Assembly: GCF_016937615.1 (NCBI RefSeq) | Contig: NZ_JAFHKI010000083.1 | Location: forward strand, 1-46,512 | Direction of reading: 5' to 3' | Length of the DNA stretch: 46,512 bases | From: Pseudomonas lactucae | GTDB lineage: Bacteria > Pseudomonadota > Gammaproteobacteria > Pseudomonadales > Pseudomonadaceae | Shown here: piece by piece, positions 36,724 to 45,695 of the stretch | How the letters are laid out: every line of letters starts with the position of its first letter | Numbering within the stretch: the first letter of the stretch is position 1 | Notes under the pieces: model-generated | Database searches by the model: none | Told to the model about the DNA's origin: nothing | Seen by the model: the letters and a program-made list of their open reading frames with translations, nothing else | Translations under genes and position numbers: made by a program

Positions 36724-38193
36724 ATGGTTCCCGTAATCGCCCTGGTGGGCCGACCTAACGTCGGCAAGTCCACCTTGTTCAACCGCCTGACCAGGACTCG
36801 CGACGCCATTGTCGGCGACTTGTCCGGTCTGACCCGTGATCGCCAATACGGTGAGGCAAAGTGGCAGGGGCGCTCCTACATTATTGTCGACACCGGAGGT
36901 ATCTCCGGTGACGAGCATGGCATGGACGAAAAAATGGCCGAGCAGTCGCTGCTGGCCATTGAAGAAGCCGACGTCGTGTTGTTCCTGGTGGACGCCCGCG
37001 CGGGCTACACCGCTGCCGACCAGATGATTGGCGAGCACCTGCGCAAGCGCAACAAGCGTTCCTATTTGATCGCGAACAAGATCGACAACATCGATCCTGA
37101 GCAGGCCCGCGCCGAATTCAGCCCGATGGGCCTGGGCGACGCGATCCCGATCGCCGGTGCCCACGGTCGCGGCATCACCCAGATGCTGGAAGTCGCCCTG
37201 CGCGACTTTCCGAAGGATGACGCCGAGGAAGAAGAGGGCGAGGAAGAGATCGTTGCCGAAGGTGAGGAAGCCAAGCGCATTCCTGGCCCGAGCGAAAAAG
37301 ACGGTATCAAGATCGCCATCATCGGTCGCCCGAACGTCGGCAAGTCGACCCTGGTCAACCGCATGCTCGGTGAAGACCGCGTCATCGTCTACGACCAGCC
37401 CGGCACCACGCGTGACAGTATCTACATCCCGTTCGAGCGTAACGACGAGAAGTACACGCTGATCGACACTGCCGGTGTGCGCAAGCGCGGCAAGATCCAC
37501 GAGGAAGTTGAAAAGTTCTCCGTGGTCAAAACCCTGCAAGCGATCAAAGACGCCAACGTGGTGATCTTCGTGATGGACGCCCGCGAAGGCGTGGTGGACC
37601 ACGACCTCAACCTGCTGGGCTTTGCCCTGGAAGCCGGTCGGGCGTTGGTGATCGCGATCAACAAGTGGGACGGCATGACGCCGAGCGAGCGCGATTTCGT
37701 CAAGATTGAGCTGCAGCGTCGCCTGTTCTTCGTCGAGTTCGCCGATATCCACTTTATCTCGGCCCTGCACGGTACGGGCGTGGGCAACCTCTATGCCTCC
37801 GTACAGAACTCGTTCAAGTCCGCGGTAACCCGTTGGCCGACCAACCGCCTTACCCAGATCCTGGAAGACGCAGTGGGCGAGCACGCGCCGCCGATGGTCA
37901 ACAACCGCCGGATCAAGCTGCGTTACGCCCACTTGGGCGGTGCCAACCCGCCGATTATCGTGATCCACGGTAACCAGATCGAGAAGGTGCCCAAGTCCTA
38001 CGTGCGTTACCTGGAAAACACCTACCGCCGTGTCTTGAAACTGGTCGGTACACCGATCCGTATCGAGTTCAAGGGTGGTGAGAACCCATACGAAGGCAAC
38101 AAGAACACACTGACGGACCGTCAGGTGAACAAGAAGCGTCGTTTGATGACTCACCACAAGAAGGCCGACAAGAAGCGCCGCGATAAAAAGTGA
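36724..38193 (+). CDS. der: Ribosome-assembly GTPase Der (EngA)
   Basis: Two tandem GTPase domains and a C-terminal KH-like domain, 489 residues, needed for 50S ribosome maturation. G1 motifs GRPNVGKST appear at about residues 9 and 205, with the matching NKID/NKWD motifs. A long acidic linker ([20 protein letters not shown]) separates the domains. A basic tail ([11 protein letters not shown]) ends the protein. The ATG at 36724 gives [15 protein letters not shown], the family start. Confidence 0.97.
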   Translation: MVPVIALVGRPNVGKSTLFNRLTRTRDAIVGDLSGLTRDRQYGEAKWQGRSYIIVDTGGISGDEHGMDEKMAEQSLLAIEEADVVLFLVDARAGYTAADQMIGEHLRKRNKRSYLIANKIDNIDPEQARAEFSPMGLGDAIPIAGAHGRGITQMLEVALRDFPKDDAEEEEGEEEIVAEGEEAKRIPGPSEKDGIKIAIIGRPNVGKSTLVNRMLGEDRVIVYDQPGTTRDSIYIPFERNDEKYTLIDTAGVRKRGKIHEEVEKFSVVKTLQAIKDANVVIFVMDAREGVVDHDLNLLGFALEAGRALVIAINKWDGMTPSERDFVKIELQRRLFFVEFADIHFISALHGTGVGNLYASVQNSFKSAVTRWPTNRLTQILEDAVGEHAPPMVNNRRIKLRYAHLGGANPPIIVIHGNQIEKVPKSYVRYLENTYRRVLKLVGTPIRIEFKGGENPYEGNKNTLTDRQVNKKRRLMTHHKKADKKRRDKK

Positions 38194-38210
38194 AGCAGCG
38201 GCTAGTGAAA

Positions 38211-38358
38211 AGCTGCAAGCGGCAAGTAAAAGCTGGACCACTTGTGGCTTGAGGCTTGTAACGTGCAGCTCAAACCGCCAGGTACAAAAAAGGGCTCTGA
38301 ATGAGCCCTTTTTCGTGCCTGGCGGTTTGCCCCTTGACCCGCTTGTTGCTTGCAGCTT
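38211..38358. repeat. Inverted GCTTGCAGCTT-type repeats around a terminator
   Basis: AGCTGCAAGCGGCAAG (38211-38226) matches the reverse complement of 38343-38358 at 14 of 16 positions. Further AGCTTGCAG-like words lie between and after. Such 'cttgcagctt' tracts recur in intergenic regions of pseudomonads. They flank the terminator at 38272-38328. Confidence 0.55.
38272..38328. terminator. Extended bidirectional terminator after der
   Basis: The core stem AAAAAAGGGCTC/GAGCCCTTTTT has loop TGAAT and is extended outward by AAACCGCCAGG/CCTGGCGGTTT. The A-run and T-run give termination signals in both directions. Confidence 0.88.
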
Positions 38359-38389
38359 ACAACTTGCAGCTCACCCGAAGGGGGCTCCC

Positions 38390-39538
38390 ATGATCACCAG
38401 CAAGCTGCCAAATGTCGGCACGACTATTTTTACTACCATGTCGCAACTCGCCGCCGAAACCGGCGCGCTCAACTTGTCACAGGGATTTCCCGACTTCAAC
38501 GGCCCCCAGGGTTTGCTCGATGCCGTGGGGAGACACGTTGCCAGCGGGCATAACCAGTATTCGCCGATGACCGGCCTGCCGGCGCTGCGTCAGCAAGTGG
38601 CGGCGAAGATCGCGCGCAGTTACGGCGCCACGATCAATGCCGACAGTGAAGTGACCATCACACCCGGCGCCACCGCTGCGATCTTCTGTGCAATCCAGGC
38701 GGTGATTCGCAGTGGCGATGAAGTCATCGTATTCGACCCCTGCTACGACAGTTACGAGCCTTCGGTGGAACTGGCCGGCGGTCGTTGCGTGCATGTGCAA
38801 CTGAGCCTGCAGGGCTTTGCGCTGGACTTCGACAAGATCAACGCCGCGCTGTCGCCGCGCACGCGCATGATCATCCTCAACACCCCGCACAATCCCACGG
38901 GCGCGCTGATCAGCCGTGCCGAGCTGGACCAACTGGCCGACCTGATACGCGACCGTGATATCTACCTGGTCAGCGACGAGGTCTACGAGCACCTGGTTTT
39001 CGATGGCGTGTCCCATGTCAGCGTGCTGGCTCACGAAGAACTGTATCAACGCGCATTCGTCGTCAGCTCCTTTGGCAAGACCTATCACGTGACCGGCTGG
39101 AAAACCGGCTATGTCGTTGCGCCGCCAGCGCTCACCGTTGAGCTGCGCAAGGTGCACCAGTACGTCAATTTCTGTGGTGTGACGCCGTTGCAGTTCGCGC
39201 TGGCCGACTTCATGGCCGAACACCCGGAACACGTCGACGAACTGCCGGCGTTCTACCAGGCCAAGCGCGACCTGTTCTGTGACCTGCTGGCGCCGTCGCG
39301 TTTGAGTTTCACTCGGGTCGCCGGTACTTACTTCCAACTGGTGGATTACGCACAGATCCGCCCCGATCTGGACGACGTCGCCATGTCACTGTGGATGACC
39401 CGCGAGCACGGCGTGGCGACCATTCCGGTGTCGGTCTTCTACCAGCAACCACCCCAAGGCTTGCGCCTGGTGCGCCTGTGCTTTGCCAAACGCGAGGAGA
39501 CGCTGAGACAAGCGGCTGAAAAACTATGCGTGATCTGA
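38390..39538 (+). CDS. Class I aminotransferase (methionine/glutamine transaminase type)
   Basis: PLP-dependent aminotransferase of 382 residues resembling E. coli YbdL and glutamine transaminase K. The start MITSKLPNVGTTIFTTMSQL and LNLSQGFPDFNGP (about 25-40) are typical. The PLP lysine lies in SSFGKTYHVTGWKTGY near residue 237, and NTPHNPTGA is at about 165. Its end overlaps the next gene, an omega-amidase, by 13 bases. In known systems the transaminase turns methionine-type keto acids back to amino acids with glutamine as donor, and the amidase removes the alpha-ketoglutaramate formed. The pair therefore suggests this salvage reaction. Confidence 0.92.
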   Translation: MITSKLPNVGTTIFTTMSQLAAETGALNLSQGFPDFNGPQGLLDAVGRHVASGHNQYSPMTGLPALRQQVAAKIARSYGATINADSEVTITPGATAAIFCAIQAVIRSGDEVIVFDPCYDSYEPSVELAGGRCVHVQLSLQGFALDFDKINAALSPRTRMIILNTPHNPTGALISRAELDQLADLIRDRDIYLVSDEVYEHLVFDGVSHVSVLAHEELYQRAFVVSSFGKTYHVTGWKTGYVVAPPALTVELRKVHQYVNFCGVTPLQFALADFMAEHPEHVDELPAFYQAKRDLFCDLLAPSRLSFTRVAGTYFQLVDYAQIRPDLDDVAMSLWMTREHGVATIPVSVFYQQPPQGLRLVRLCFAKREETLRQAAEKLCVI

Positions 39539-40356
39539 ATGCATTGCCCAACCTGACAATCGCCCTGGTCCAGACCACGCTGGCATGGCATGACCGCCAG
39601 GCTAACCTTGAACACTTCGCCGCATTGCTGGAGCAGGCCAGGGGCGCCGACCTGATCGTGCTGCCGGAGATGTTCACCAGCGGGTTTTCCATGGAATCGG
39701 CCACCCTGGCCGAGCCCGAGAGCGGCCCGACCCATCATTGGCTGCAAGCTCAGGCGGCGAAGTACAACGCGGTGGTTACCGGCAGTGTGATTATCCAGGC
39801 CGCCGATGGTAGCCATCGCAATCGACTGCTGTGGGCGCGGCCGGATGGCGAGGTGCTGCATTACGACAAGCGTCATCTGTTTCGTATGGCCGGTGAACAT
39901 AATCACTACACCCCCGGCGAGCGCCAGGTGCAGTTTGAGTTGAAGGGCTGGCGTGTTCGGCCGCTGATTTGCTACGACCTGCGTTTTCCGGTGTGGAGCC
40001 GCGATGCCCAGGATACGGACCTGCTGTTGTATACCGCCAACTGGCCGGGCGCGCGGCGTCAGCATTGGAACCGCTTGTTGCCGGCGCGGGCGATTGAAAA
40101 CCTGTGTTATGTGGCGGCGGTGAATCGGGTGGGCACGGATGGCAAAGGCTTTGCCTATACAGGCGACAGCCAGGTGCTGGATTTCCAGGGCGAAACCTTG
40201 CTGAGCGCGGGAGAGGCGGACGGGGTGTTCCAGGTGATTCTGGATGCGGCCGAGTTGTCTGCCTATCGCAGCAGATTCCCGGCGAACCTGGATGCCGATA
40301 GCTTTCAGTTTGTCCGACAGACCGCTATCGGGGGCAAGCCCCCTCCCACACTTTGA
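39526..40356 (+). CDS. Nitrilase-family omega-amidase (YafV-like)
   Basis: Carbon-nitrogen hydrolase, 276 residues. The Glu-Lys-Cys triad is visible: VLPEMFTSGF (Glu near 45), YDKRHLFRMAGEH (Lys near 109) and PLICYDLRFPVWSR (Cys near 148). It probably hydrolyses alpha-ketoglutaramate or related omega-amides. Translation overlaps the preceding transaminase gene by 13 bases, so the two are coupled. The last residues TAIGGKPPPTL are encoded by a REP sequence that has replaced the original 3' end; relatives usually end near DADSFQF. Confidence 0.9.
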   Translation: MRDLNALPNLTIALVQTTLAWHDRQANLEHFAALLEQARGADLIVLPEMFTSGFSMESATLAEPESGPTHHWLQAQAAKYNAVVTGSVIIQAADGSHRNRLLWARPDGEVLHYDKRHLFRMAGEHNHYTPGERQVQFELKGWRVRPLICYDLRFPVWSRDAQDTDLLLYTANWPGARRQHWNRLLPARAIENLCYVAAVNRVGTDGKGFAYTGDSQVLDFQGETLLSAGEADGVFQVILDAAELSAYRSRFPANLDADSFQFVRQTAIGGKPPPTL

Positions 40357-40405
40357 TTTGTGAGTACATTCAAAAATTGTGGGAGGGGGCTTGCCCCCGA
40401 TGAGG
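40322..40405. repeat. REP pair, tail-to-tail, overlapping the amidase 3' end
   Basis: CCGCTATCGGGGGCAAGCCC and the following CCTCCCACA (40322-40350), and TGTGGGAGGGGGCTTGCCCC plus CGATGAGG (40379-40405), are inverted copies separated by about 28 bases. The orientation is opposite to that of the two REPINs at 20291 and 23017. The left copy runs through the amidase stop codon. Confidence 0.88.
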
Positions 40406-40442
40406 CCCTGTCAGGCAACCCAAATCTGAAACTCAATAAAAA

Positions 40443-40472
40443 GGCCCCTGGATTCGCATCCAGGGGCCTTTT
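40443..40472. terminator. Terminator of leuA
   Basis: GGCCCCTGGAT/ATCCAGGGGCC with loop TCGC and an A-run on the left and T-run on the right. On the minus strand it follows the leuA stop at 40491; it can also stop plus-strand transcription. Confidence 0.9.
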
Positions 40473-40490
40473 GCATTGCGGCGATAAAGC

Positions 40491-42169
40491 TTACGCCGCT
40501 TTGGCTTCCTGCTGGCTCAACGAACGGTTCAGCGCGCTGAACAGCGCCTTGAAGCTGGCGGTGGTGATGTTTTCATCAATGCCCACGCCGTGTACCGGAC
40601 GTTCGCCGTTCACCCGCAGCTCGATATAAGCTGCGCCTTGGCGTTAGTGCCAGCGCCAATGGCGTGTTCGTTGTAGTCCATGATCTCCACGCCAATCGGC
40701 AAACCAGCCACCAGCGCTTCCAGCGCGCCGTTGCCTTTGCCTTTCCAGTGCAGGTTGGTCTCACCCTGGCCCTTGCCTGAGACTTCCACCTCGACAAAGC
40801 TGTTGCCGTTCTCTTCCTGCAGGCGATGGCTGACCAGCGCGTACGGGGTGTTGGCTTGCAGGTACTCACGTTGCAGCAACGCGTAGATCTGCGGCGCGGT
40901 CATCTCCAGGCCCACGCGGTCGGTCTCGGCCTGTACCACCTGGCTGAACTCAATCTGCATGCGACGCGGCAAGCTGATGTCGTATTCCTGCTCCAGCAGG
41001 TAGGCGATACCGCCTTTACCCGATTGGCTGTTCACACGAATCACCGCCTCGTAGCTGCGACCGATGTCGGCCGGGTCGATCGGCAAGTACGGCACTTCCC
41101 ACAGGGCATCGTCTTTCTGCTGGCTGAAACCTTTGCGGATAGCGTCCTGGTGGGAGCCGGAGAACGCGGTGTGCACCAGGTCGCCCACGTACGGGTGACG
41201 CGGGTGCACCTGGATCTGGTTGCACTCTTCAACGACTTTGCGCACGCCATCGATGTCGGAGAAATCCAGCTGCGGGTCGAGGCCCTGGGTGTACATGTTC
41301 AGTGCTACGGTCACCAGATCGACGTTGCCGGTGCGCTCGCCATTGCCGAACAGGCAGCCTTCTACACGGTCGGCGCCGGCCATCAGGCCCAGCTCGGTGG
41401 CGGCGACGCCGGTGCCACGGTCGTTGTGGGTGTGCAAGCTGATGATCACGCTGTCACGACGGTTGATATGGCGACCAAACCACTCGATCTGGTCGGCATA
41501 GATATTCGGCGTGGCGCATTCGACAGTGGCCGGCAGGTTGAGGATCATCTTGTGCTCAGGCGTCGGGTTCCACACCTCGATCACTGCATCACAGACTTCC
41601 TTGGCGAATTCCAGCTCAGTGGCGCTGAAGGTTTCCGGGGAGTATTCGAAGGTCCACTGGGTTTGCGGCTGCTGGGCGGCGTATTTGACGAACAGCTTGG
41701 CGGCGTTGACCGCGATGGCCTTGATGCCATCCTTGTCCTGGTTGAACACAATCCGGCGGAACGACGGCGACGTGGCGTTGTACAAGTGCACGATGGCTTT
41801 TTTGGCGCCGCGCAGGGATTCGAACGTACGCGCGATCAAGTCTTCACGGCCCTGGGTCAGCACCTGGATGGTGGTGTCCTCGGGGATGTGGTTGTCTTCG
41901 ATCAGGGTCCGCACGAAGTCGAAGTCGGTTTGCGACGCAGCGGGGAACGAGGCTTCGATTTCCTTGACCCCGACGGCAACCAGGGTCTTCCAGAAACGCA
42001 GCTTTTTCGCCGCGTCCATCGGTTCGATCAGCGACTGGTTGCCATCACGCAGGTCGGAACTGCACCAGATCGGCGCGGTGGTGATGGTTTTGGATGGCCA
42101 GGTGCGGTCCGGGATATCGATGGTCGGGAACGCGCGGTACTTCGAAGACGGGTCTTTGAGCATGCTCAT
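40491..42169 (-). CDS. leuA: 2-isopropylmalate synthase, interrupted by one missing base
   Basis: First committed enzyme of leucine synthesis, joining acetyl-CoA and 2-ketoisovalerate. About 559 residues are expected (LeuA2 type). The N-terminus has [18 protein letters not shown] and the metal-binding [13 protein letters not shown]; the C-terminal regulatory domain follows near 440. Near 40634 one base is missing: the frame turns to KAQLISSCG and stops at 40610, while adding one C on the plus strand gives [20 protein letters not shown] and on to the normal end at 40491. This is probably a sequencing error. A leader ORF upstream may control the gene. Confidence 0.93.
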
Positions 42170-42257
42170 CGGGAAATCCTTTGTTGTAGGGGCCGAGAAA
42201 AGGCGGCCTGCCGTAGAACTGTTTTGGGGATAAAGCTTGAAGACGAGGCAGATCGAT

Positions 42258-42335
42258 TCAGCCTGGCAGTCGTGCGCTGACGAGGCACAGGCTGCGGTGC
42301 TGGCGGAGCTGAATGAGGGTGTGAGAGGTTTTCAT
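42258..42335 (-). CDS. Putative leuA leader peptide
   Basis: A 25-codon upstream [23 protein letters not shown] then ARLPG, lies 88 bases before the leuA start on the same strand. It has five leucine and four arginine codons. Downstream, GGCCG/CGGCC can pair around CCTTTTCT just before the leuA ribosome-binding site. The arrangement fits leucine- or tRNA-dependent attenuation, although the leucines are not consecutive. A purine-rich AGGGTTGGA lies upstream of the ATG. There is no other gene in 42170-42456. Confidence 0.5.
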   Translation of the reverse strand: MKTSHTLIQLRQHRSLCLVSARLPG

Positions 42336-42456
42336 AAGTCCAACCCTAACCTCAGGGGTGAAAGATGGCAAGCAGTCGCTAAAAATTGAGAGAAGTTCTT
42401 TTATCTGCGTATGAAACGGGATTTTATGGTTGGGAATAGTGCTCAGGCTAGATTAA

Positions 42457-42484
42457 ATTGCGCGCCCGTTATCAGGCGCGCAAT
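42457..42484 (-). terminator. Terminator of the M23 peptidase gene
   Basis: ATTGCGCGCC/GGCGCGCAAT form a perfect 10-bp stem with an 8-base loop, 4 bases after the peptidase stop on the minus strand, followed by TTTAATC. It ends the xseA-peptidase unit. Confidence 0.75.
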
Positions 42485-42488
42485 CGCG

Positions 42489-43313
42489 TCATTCAAGGCT
42501 GGAAGGCGCCGATGAAAATCGCCGGTCGACCCGTGCATCGTTCAGGCTGACATTCCAGTGCATATGCGGCCCGGTGGCGCGGCCTGTCGCGCCGACCTTG
42601 CCCACGACTGCGCCGCGCACCAGTTGCTGGCCCACCTTCACGTCGATCTTCGACATATGGCAGAACATGCTGATAAAGCCCTGGCCATGGTCGACAAACA
42701 CGGTGTTGCCGTTGAAGAAGTAGTTGCCGACCAGAATGACCTTGCCGTTCGCCGGGGTCTTGATCGGCGTACCGGCCGGTACGGCAAAATCCAGGCCTGA
42801 GTGCGGATTGCGTTCCTCGCCGTTGAAGAAGCGACGTACGCCGAACTTGCTCGACAGTGGCCCGTTCACCGGTTTGTCCAGCACCAGATTGCTCGGCAGG
42901 TTGGGGCTGAAGCTGCGGTAGGCCTTGATCTGAACCGCCAGCTCGGCCTCGATGCGCTTGAGTTGCGCGGGCTCGGGGTTGACCTGGCTTTTGTTTTTCA
43001 AGGTGATGCGCTGCTCGGGGTATTTCTTGTAGCCGACGATAAACGGCAATGTATGGCCACCGCTGCTGATGCGTTCATTACCGGGCTTGACGCTCAACGG
43101 AATGCCGACAATGGCCAGCCAGTTGTCCTGCTCCTTGACCACCAGCACCGGTTTGCCTTGGTAGGAGGCTTTGGGCGCCGTGGCCGAAGGGCCGAGTTCG
43201 ACCACCGCCACACCGCCTGGCACCGGTTTATTCAAGGTGCGACTGACGTAGCTGTCGGCGTGAGCGTTAAAGGCCAGGCACAGCAGCATCCACAAGCTTA
43301 AGAAACGAGGCAT
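42489..43313 (-). CDS. M23-family (LytM) zinc metallopeptidase
   Basis: Exported peptidoglycan endopeptidase, 274 residues. A signal peptide ends near residue 19 (LCLAFNAHA). The N-terminal half is a beta-rich domain (DNWLAIVGIPLSVKPGNERI). The C-terminal LytM domain has all zinc ligands: NPHSGLDFAVPAGTP (H and D) and GPHMHW (H-x-H). It is therefore likely catalytically active. It lies 3 bases from xseA in the same direction. Confidence 0.93.
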   Translation of the reverse strand: MPRFLSLWMLLCLAFNAHADSYVSRTLNKPVPGGVAVVELGPSATAPKASYQGKPVLVVKEQDNWLAIVGIPLSVKPGNERISSGGHTLPFIVGYKKYPEQRITLKNKSQVNPEPAQLKRIEAELAVQIKAYRSFSPNLPSNLVLDKPVNGPLSSKFGVRRFFNGEERNPHSGLDFAVPAGTPIKTPANGKVILVGNYFFNGNTVFVDHGQGFISMFCHMSKIDVKVGQQLVRGAVVGKVGATGRATGPHMHWNVSLNDARVDRRFSSAPSSLE

Positions 43314-43316
43314 CGA

Positions 43317-44695
43317 TCAATCCAGTAACGAAAGGGTGACGGGTGTGAGGTGGTTGTCTTCCACCCGCACCTGCAATTGGCCTTCACCGAGGCGCGCTGT
43401 CAGACGCTGGCCGGTGTGGGTTTGCGCGGCGTTGCGAATGGCCTGGCCACGTTCATCCAGCAGGATGCTGTAGCCACGCCCCAAGGTTGCCAGCGGGCTC
43501 ACCACCTGCAACGTCTGCACCTGGCTCTGCAATTGCAGGCGCCGTGCCTTGAGACCTTCACGCATGGCGCGGGGCAGGCGTTCGGCAAGGCTGTCCAGGC
43601 GTTGGCGCAGCAGCGCGAGTTGACGCCCCGGATGTTGGCCGGCTAGGCGCGTTTCCAGGCGGATCAGGCGTTCGCGACGGGTATTGAGGCTGCGCTCGAA
43701 GGCGCGGCGCAAGCGCATGTCCAGGTCATCCAGGCGCTGGGCCTGCTGGCGCAGACGCTCGCCGGGGTGGCGCAGGCGCCGGGCCATGCCTTCCAGGCGC
43801 AGACGACTGTGGCTCAGTCGGTTGCGCATCAGCATCACCAGGCGGCGCTGCAGGTTTTCAACTTGGCGCACCAGATGACTGGCGTCCGGTGCCAGCAGTT
43901 CAGCAGCGGCGGAGGGAGTAGGGGCGCGCACGTCCGCGACAAAGTCGCTGATGGACACATCGGTTTCATGGCCGACGGCACTGACGATGGGTGTCACGCA
44001 TGCATCCACCGCCCGCGCCACGGCTTCTTCGTTGAAACACCAGAGGTCTTCCAGCGAGCCACCGCCACGGGCCAGGATCAGCGCGTCAAAACCTCGGGCA
44101 TCGGCGAGTTTCAACGCTCGCACGATCTGTGGGATCGCTTCGCGGCCTTGCACGGCGGTCGGGATCAGGGTCAGTTCAATGTTCGGCGCGCGGCGGCGGA
44201 ACACGCTGATGATGTCGCGGATCACCGCGCCGTCGGCGAACTGATAATGCCAATGCGCCGAGGGTGCGCCGGTAGCGGCACCTTGCGTTCGGCGCTGAAC
44301 AGGCCTTCGGCGCTGAGCTTTTCCTTCAGCGCATCGAAGGCCAGGCGCAGCGCGCCGTCACCGGCCGGCTCCACGGTATCGAGGATCAGTTGGTAATCAC
44401 CCCGGCCTTCGAACAACGAGACCTTGCCGCGCACCTTCACCGCCAGGCCGTCCTTCAGCGCCTGGCGCACCCGCGCGGCGTTATTGCGAAACAGCGCGCA
44501 GCGCACCTGCGCACCGCTGTCCTTGAGGGTGAAATACACATGGCCGGAGGCCGGGCGGGCGAGGTTGGAGATCTCGCCTTCGACCCAGATATTGGTGAAC
44601 ACGTCTTCCAGCAACACCCGCGCGCGGCCGTTGAGCTGGCTGACAGTCAGGACTTCGCGGTCCAGGCCCAGGCGGGCAAAAGGGTCTTTAATCAT
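43317..44695 (-). CDS. xseA: Exonuclease VII large subunit, interrupted by one missing base
   Basis: Large subunit of the single-strand-specific exonuclease VII, expected 459 residues. The N-terminal OB-fold has SQLNGRARVLLEDVFTNIWV and GEISN. The catalytic part includes IPTAVQGREAIPQIVRALKL and ILARGGGSLEDLWCFNEE. Near 44230 the plus strand has CC where CCC is expected: the N-terminal frame ends ISSPTAR and a second frame begins VIRDIISVFRRRAPN. One extra base rejoins ISSPTGAVIRDI. This is probably a sequencing error. The coiled-coil region (about 270-370) is Arg/Gln-rich as usual. Confidence 0.92.
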
Positions 44696-44705
44696 GGGCG
44701 GCAGT

Positions 44706-45596
44706 TTATAGGCATTCGTGCAAGGTTTGGCAGAATTGCGCCACCAGCGGTTGCGGCGCCTGTTGGCAGGCCAACGCCACGCTGCTCAGGCAGTCCGGGT
44801 TGGCCAGGGGTAAAAAGCGCACGTTGGCAGGCGCGATGTCCTGCATGGATTTTGGTAACAAAGCTATACCGAAGCCGGCCTGGATCAATTGCAGCTGCGT
44901 GGTCTTGCGCGACATGACGCGCGCCGCCTTGGGGAAAAATCCCGCGCGCATGCACAGTTCGGCCGACAGATAACTCAGGCCGCCACGCTGTGGATGAGGG
45001 ATCGAGATAAACGCCTCATCCTTAAGCTGCTCCAGCTCGACGGGCGTATCACGGCGTGACAGCGGATGATTCGACGGCACCGCCAGCAACATGGGTTCGC
45101 TATATAAAGGCCGCACGCTTACCCCTTCGCGCTGGCACAACACCGGCAAGCGCAATAGCCCGACGTCCAGGCGTCCCTCGGCGATTTCCTCCAACTGGTC
45201 TTCGGAAGACAGTTTGGCAATATCCACCGACACCCCTGGGCAGCACTCCAGCCACGTGCTGATACCTTGCAGCAAGCGGCCACTCATCGGCACGGTGCTC
45301 GAATGGCTCAAGCGCAGCGTACCGAGCTGGCCATGACCGACTTGGGTGGCCATTTCACTGGCCTTGAGCAATTCACTCAGCAGGTTGCGCGCGCGCGGAT
45401 AAAAGGCTTCGCCGGCGGCTGTCAGCCTCGGTTGGCGCGCCGTGCGCTCGAACAGCGGGGTTTGCAACCGGGCTTCCAGTTCCTTGATCTGCCGGCTCAA
45501 GGCCGATTGCGCCACGAACAAACGTTCCGCGGCGGCGCTGAAGCTGCCACTGTCGGCGATTTCAACGAAGTAGCGCAGTTGGCGAGTGGAAATCAC
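44706..45596 (-). CDS. LysR-type transcriptional regulator
   Basis: 296 residues with a standard LysR layout: helix-turn-helix at 16-50 (GSFSAAAERLFVAQSALSRQ, IKELEARLQTPLFERTARQP) and a substrate-binding domain from about 90. It is divergent from a TauE/SafE-type exporter across a 99-base gap, the classic arrangement for a LysR regulator controlling its neighbour. The effector is unknown. xseA begins 10 bases after its stop in the same direction. Confidence 0.92.
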   Translation of the reverse strand: MISTRQLRYFVEIADSGSFSAAAERLFVAQSALSRQIKELEARLQTPLFERTARQPRLTAAGEAFYPRARNLLSELLKASEMATQVGHGQLGTLRLSHSSTVPMSGRLLQGISTWLECCPGVSVDIAKLSSEDQLEEIAEGRLDVGLLRLPVLCQREGVSVRPLYSEPMLLAVPSNHPLSRRDTPVELEQLKDEAFISIPHPQRGGLSYLSAELCMRAGFFPKAARVMSRKTTQLQLIQAGFGIALLPKSMQDIAPANVRFLPLANPDCLSSVALACQQAPQPLVAQFCQTLHECL

Positions 45597-45695
45597 GCGT
45601 CATGCCTTTTTGAGATAGGTGTAGGGCTTTGAAGATATTAGTCGCATCTCTCGTCGATGGCTAAAGTGAACGCTGTCTTTTACAAGGAAACGTTC

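Noticed and set aside
38211..38358. A CRISPR-like array suggested by repeated 'cttgcagctt' words after der.
   Set aside because: The repeats are short, irregular and inverted, without regular spacers or cas genes.
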